A stretch of DNA of 14,760 bases, taken from the NCBI GenBank assembly GCA_005788585.1, contig SYBY01000241.1, forward strand, positions 1 to 14,760, read 5' to 3'. The first letter of the stretch is position 1; each line of letters begins with the position of its first letter. The position numbers and the translations under genes were made by a program. A model generated the notes under the pieces. The model worked only from the letters and a program-made list of their open reading frames with translations. It ran no database searches and was not told where the DNA came from. This DNA is from Actinomycetota bacterium (GTDB taxonomy: Bacteria; Actinomycetota; Thermoleophilia; Solirubrobacterales; Solirubrobacteraceae). This document shows, one piece after another, positions 12,067 through 14,760 of this stretch.

Positions 12067-13434
12067 ATGACCGACGCTCTCGCCTTCGCGGGGGTCACAC
12101 GTCAGGCCGAGCTGATCCGGGCCGGTGACGTGGACCCCGTCTCGCTCGTCGACCTCACGCTCGAGCGCATCGCGCGGATCGACCCGCAGCTCAACGCCTT
12201 CCGCGTCGTCTTCTCCGACCAGGCCCGCGTGGAGGCCGAACGCGCCGCGGTACGCGTGCGGCTGGGCGAGGAGCTCCCGCTGCTCGGTGTACCGATTGCG
12301 GTCAAGGACGACCTGGCGGTCGAGGGGCAGGCGCGCACGCTCGGCTCGCGTGCGTACGGCAGCCCGGAGCCCGCCGATGCGCTGGCCGTGCGCCGGCTGC
12401 GTGAGGCGGGCGCGATCATCATCGGCATCACCCGGGTACCCGAGCTCTGTATCTGGCCCTTCACCGAGACACTCGCCGGCGGCATCACGCGCAACCCGTG
12501 GAACCTCGACCGCACGCCGGGCGGTTCCAGCGGCGGCTCGGGCGCGGCCGTGGCTGCGGGGCTGGTGGGGATGGCGACTGCGTCCGACGGCGCTGGCTCG
12601 ATCCGCATCCCGGCGTCGTGGAACGGCCTGTTCGGCCTGAAGCCCACGCGCGACCTCGTGCCGACCGACCCGGCCGTGGCCCCCTGGCGCGGGTTGACGT
12701 CGTACGGGGTGCTGACGCGGACGGTCGCCGACACCGCGCTGGGCCTGGAGGTGATGAGCGGCACGTCGCTCGTCAGCGCAGCGCGCCAGCCGGTGCGCCC
12801 GCTGCGGATCGCGCTGTCGGTGGGCGCGCCGCTGCCCGTCCCCATGCCGGTCGATCCTGCGTGGCGCTACGCGGCGCAGTCCACGGGAGAGCTGCTGGAG
12901 AGCCTCGGACACGCCGTCGAGGAGCGCGAGGTGCGCGTCGGGCCGAAGACCGTCGCCGCGGTGATGGCGCGCTACCTGACGGGCGTCGCCGACGACGCCG
13001 AGGCCATGGCGTTCCCCGACCGGCTGGAGCGCCGCACGCGCGGGATGGCGCGGCTCGGCGCCGGCGCCCGGCGGGTGCTGCCGCGCATCGAGCGCTGGGA
13101 CGCCGACGTCATGGCGGAGTGCAGCGCGGTGTTCGAGGACTTCGACGTGCTGCTGACTCCCGCGCTCGCGCAGCCGCCCCAGGAGGTCGGCACGTGGGAG
13201 GGCATGGGCGCGCTGCGCACCCTCGAGGCCGCCACGCGGCGCGTGCCGTTCTCCCCGATGTGGAACGTGGCCGGGTTCCCGGCCGCGTCGGTCCCCGCCG
13301 GGCTCGACGGCGACGATCTGCCGCGCGCGGTCCAGCTCGTCGCGCCTGCCGGGCAGGACGCGCTGCTGCTCGCCCTGTCCGCCCAGATCGAAGAGGCGCG
13401 GCCGTGGGCCGCCGCGCTGCCGCCGGTCCGATGA
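12067..13434 (+). CDS. Amidase-signature family hydrolase
   Basis: 455 aa, normal for amidase-signature (AS) enzymes, which hydrolyse amides with a Ser-cisSer-Lys triad. Lys80 lies in GVPIAVKDDLA, the Ser-Ser pair 154/155 in TPGGSSGGSGAAVAAGL, and the nucleophile Ser178 in DGAGSIRIPAS. The last motif usually reads GGSIR; Gly-to-Ala at 176 is a mild deviation that keeps the triad. FGLKPT (189-194) follows as expected. The subfamily (GatA, nylon-oligomer, aryl-amide) cannot be fixed. GatA is unlikely because no gatB or gatC gene is adjacent and the protein partners with a phosphatase. The ATG at 12067 is preferred to GTG 12058 because it sits just after a TAGGCT -10-like box. The stop overlaps the next start (ATGA). 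Confidence 0.9.
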   Translation: MTDALAFAGVTRQAELIRAGDVDPVSLVDLTLERIARIDPQLNAFRVVFSDQARVEAERAAVRVRLGEELPLLGVPIAVKDDLAVEGQARTLGSRAYGSPEPADALAVRRLREAGAIIIGITRVPELCIWPFTETLAGGITRNPWNLDRTPGGSSGGSGAAVAAGLVGMATASDGAGSIRIPASWNGLFGLKPTRDLVPTDPAVAPWRGLTSYGVLTRTVADTALGLEVMSGTSLVSAARQPVRPLRIALSVGAPLPVPMPVDPAWRYAAQSTGELLESLGHAVEEREVRVGPKTVAAVMARYLTGVADDAEAMAFPDRLERRTRGMARLGAGARRVLPRIERWDADVMAECSAVFEDFDVLLTPALAQPPQEVGTWEGMGALRTLEAATRRVPFSPMWNVAGFPAASVPAGLDGDDLPRAVQLVAPAGQDALLLALSAQIEEARPWAAALPPVR

Positions 13435-14207
13435 GCCCGCGTCCCGTCGCCCTGCGCGTGATCGCGTCCGAGGCCGCCCGCGCCGCGGGAGATGTGCTGC
13501 GCGAGCGCTTCGTCATGCGGGGCGAGCTCGTGGTCCGGACGAAGTCGTCGTCGACCGACATGGTCTCCGAAGCCGACGAGGCCGCGGAGGCGGAGATCCG
13601 TCGCGTCCTCGGCGCTCGCCGCCCCGACGATGCCATTCTCGGCGAGGAGGGCGGGCGCACCGGCGACGGCGAGCTGGAGTGGGTCGTCGACCCGCTCGAC
13701 GGCACGACGAACTTCCTCTACGGGATCCCCGCGTGGTGCGTGAGCGTCGCGGTCCGTGACGCCGATGGCTGGCTCGCTGGCATCGTCTTCGACCCGATCC
13801 GCGACGAGGTCTTCGCCGCCGAGCGCGGCGGCGCGGCGACGCTGAACGGCACGCCGCTGGTGCGCTCCGACGATCCGGAGCTGGCGTCGTCGCTGATCGG
13901 CACGGGCTTTTCCTACGACGCCTCGACGCGCGAGCGCCAGGCCGCGGTCGTCGCGACGCTGCTGCCGCGCGCGCGGGACGTGCGCCGGGTGGGCGCGGCG
14001 GCGTTGGACCTCGCGTGGACGGCCGCGGGCCGGTTGGACGGCTACTACGAGCGCGGCGTGAAGGTGTGGGACATCGCGGCGGGCTCGCTCATCTGCGAGC
14101 GCGCCGGGCTGGACGTCCGCACGCTGGACGCCCGGGGCGACCTGCCCGACGGGCTCCTGGCCGCGCCGGCCGGGCTGGCCGACGCGCTGGCGTCGATCGT
14201 GGCCTGA
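13431..14207 (+). CDS. Inositol-monophosphatase family phosphatase
   Basis: 258 aa, the normal length of the IMPase/FIG superfamily of Mg2+-dependent, Li+-sensitive sugar phosphatases. The metal-site motifs are complete: LGEEGG with Glu72, WVVDPLDGTTNFLYGIP with Asp88 and Asp91 (DPxDGTxN), and VKVWDIAAGSLICERAG with Asp214 (WDxAAG). Likely substrates are inositol-1-phosphate, histidinol-phosphate, fructose-1,6-bisphosphate or PAP; the motifs do not tell these apart. In actinobacteria inositol phosphatases supply myo-inositol for mycothiol and phosphatidylinositol, and HisN supplies histidine. The ATG start overlaps the amidase stop (ATGA), so translation is probably coupled, though no shared pathway with the amidase is evident. 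Confidence 0.93.
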   Translation: MSPRPVALRVIASEAARAAGDVLRERFVMRGELVVRTKSSSTDMVSEADEAAEAEIRRVLGARRPDDAILGEEGGRTGDGELEWVVDPLDGTTNFLYGIPAWCVSVAVRDADGWLAGIVFDPIRDEVFAAERGGAATLNGTPLVRSDDPELASSLIGTGFSYDASTRERQAAVVATLLPRARDVRRVGAAALDLAWTAAGRLDGYYERGVKVWDIAAGSLICERAGLDVRTLDARGDLPDGLLAAPAGLADALASIVA

Positions 14208-14232
14208 GGGTGCGCCGCGGCCGCCGCTTGGG

Positions 14233-14279
14233 CGCTGTGTCGCGAAGGTCAGGCTCCGCGACACGTTTGCGCCACAGCG
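14233..14279. terminator. Hairpin region between convergent genes
   Basis: GTGTCGCG (14237-14244) pairs perfectly with CGCGACAC (14257-14264) around a 12-nt loop. Alternatively CGCTGTG (14233-14239) pairs with CACAGCG (14273-14279), enclosing the first. It lies 25 bp after the IMPase stop and just before the minus-strand PPOX stop, so it is well placed as a two-way terminator. Only TTT at 14266-14268 resembles a U-tract. Confidence 0.55.
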
Positions 14280-14282
14280 ACG

Positions 14283-14672
14283 TCAGCCGCCGTGCACCGA
14301 GACGTGCTCGGGCGCGATCCGGAACCGCACGCGCTGCTCACCGGGCTGGCGGAACGGGTACTCGTCCTGGCCGAGGTACTTCTTCGCGAGCTGGTTGATG
14401 TGCTCGTCGGCGGTCTCGTGATCCTCACCCGCGAGCCGCCCGCGGATCATCGCGTAGCGGTAAGGGTTCTCCTTGTCGGCGACCAGCAGCGTGATGCGCC
14501 CGTCGCGGCGAAGGTTGTTCGGCCACGCGCGACCTTCGGCACTGTTGAGGTGCACCTCGTCGCCCTCGACGTCGACCCACACCAGCGCGGCGTGCGGCGA
14601 GCCGTCCTTGCGGATGGTGGACACGTGCGCGAAGTTCGGGGCTTCCAGCAGCTCGGTGGCCTGCGGGTCCAT
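14283..14672 (-). CDS. PPOX-class F420-dependent (FMN split-barrel) oxidoreductase
   Basis: 129 aa, typical of the small split-barrel pyridoxamine-phosphate-oxidase-like proteins of actinobacteria. FAHVSTIRKDGSPHAALVWV (14-33) is the usual opening strand pair, followed by HLNSAEGRAWPNNLRRDGRI (41-60), LLVADKENPYRYAMIRGRL (62-80) and a C-terminal RVRFRIAPEHVSVHG. This wording matches the Rv1155-like group, many of which bind F420 rather than FMN and reduce biliverdin or other conjugated substrates. The substrate is not readable here. The ATG start is preceded by GGAGG at 14688-14684, 11 nt upstream. It is convergent with the IMPase gene across a hairpin. The probable F420 reductase at the left edge supports an F420-using organism. 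Confidence 0.88.
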   Translation of the reverse strand: MDPQATELLEAPNFAHVSTIRKDGSPHAALVWVDVEGDEVHLNSAEGRAWPNNLRRDGRITLLVADKENPYRYAMIRGRLAGEDHETADEHINQLAKKYLGQDEYPFRQPGEQRVRFRIAPEHVSVHGG

Positions 14673-14724
14673 GGCGGTGCGCTCCTCCGGGAGTGATGAA
14701 TGGATCTCCTGGCGAGAGTACGCC

Positions 14725-14760
14725 CTAGGTCTTCGGACCGATGAACCTGTCGAGCTTGGC
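14725..14760 (-). CDS. Possible C-terminus of another minus-strand gene
   Basis: The last 36 bases read on the minus strand as AKLDRFIGPKT followed by TAG, open to the window edge. It lies 52 bp upstream of the PPOX start and on the same strand, so it could precede it in one unit. Eleven residues are too few to name a family, and a chance frame is possible. Confidence 0.35.
   Translation of the reverse strand, partial: AKLDRFIGPKT

Noticed and set aside
12009..12098. Extending DUF1800 to the ATG at 12098
   Set aside because: It would overlap the divergent amidase start at 12067, adds no signal peptide, and its codons are poor in G/C at third positions near 11950-12000.
12067..13434. The amidase as GatA of the Glu-tRNA amidotransferase
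   Set aside because: No gatB or gatC gene is adjacent, and the nucleophile motif has AGSIR rather than GGSIR.
12972..14264. A 430-codon minus-strand open frame opposite the amidase and phosphatase
   Set aside because: Both sense genes have complete catalytic motifs and overlap by ATGA; the antisense frame has none.

Overview
The window is very GC-rich, gene-dense bacterial DNA with strong third-position GC, GTG starts, 1-4 nt gene overlaps and F420-type enzymes at both edges. Together with a DUF1800/DUF1501 pair, secreted proteins with Lys/Ala/Pro-rich linkers and signals that look like leaderless promoters, this suggests a high-GC actinobacterium, probably of the Thermoleophilia/Solirubrobacterales type. 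The lineage is inferred from gene content and style. There is no rRNA, tRNA, CRISPR array, insertion sequence or phage gene, and no gene-free stretch longer than about 120 bases.

Left block (1-3719). The 5' end of a probable NADPH:F420 reductase runs leftward off the edge. Divergent from it is a two-gene unit: an FlK-like hotdog thioesterase overlapping (GTGA) an HMG-CoA-lyase-family enzyme. It ends in a perfect 21-bp inverted repeat facing a large DUF2339 membrane protein on the minus strand. DUF2339 is divergent from a TetR regulator. The 99-bp gap between them holds two copies of GACCATCGGTC that cover the predicted promoter elements of both genes.

Central plus-strand block (3720-8228). 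The TetR gene runs directly into an acyl-CoA carboxylase beta subunit. After an 82-bp gap come two exported cell-envelope enzymes: a D-glucuronyl C5-epimerase-family protein with a Lys/Pro tail, and a zinc M15 peptidase. The acyl-CoA genes on either side of the TetR/DUF2339 pair (lyase, thioesterase, carboxylase) would fit branched-chain or other acyl-CoA catabolism, but the substrates cannot be read from sequence.

Minus-strand block (8225-11945). DUF1800, DUF1501 (with a twin-arginine signal) and a secreted type-1 copper (cupredoxin) protein form a tightly overlapping three-gene unit. The DUF1800 and cupredoxin proteins share a Cys-flanked Lys-rich motif with G-[AT]-S-[KR]-K-Q-T-S at its core. 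This unit is the most interesting part of the window: an apparent exported copper-protein/DUF1501/DUF1800 module of unknown function. Its last gene shares a CTAG tetranucleotide with the stop codon of the convergent peptidase gene.

Right block (12067-14760). An amidase-signature enzyme and an inositol-monophosphatase-family enzyme overlap by ATGA on the plus strand. A convergent F420/FMN split-barrel (PPOX-class) oxidoreductase lies across a short hairpin region, and the last 36 bases look like the C-terminus of another minus-strand gene.
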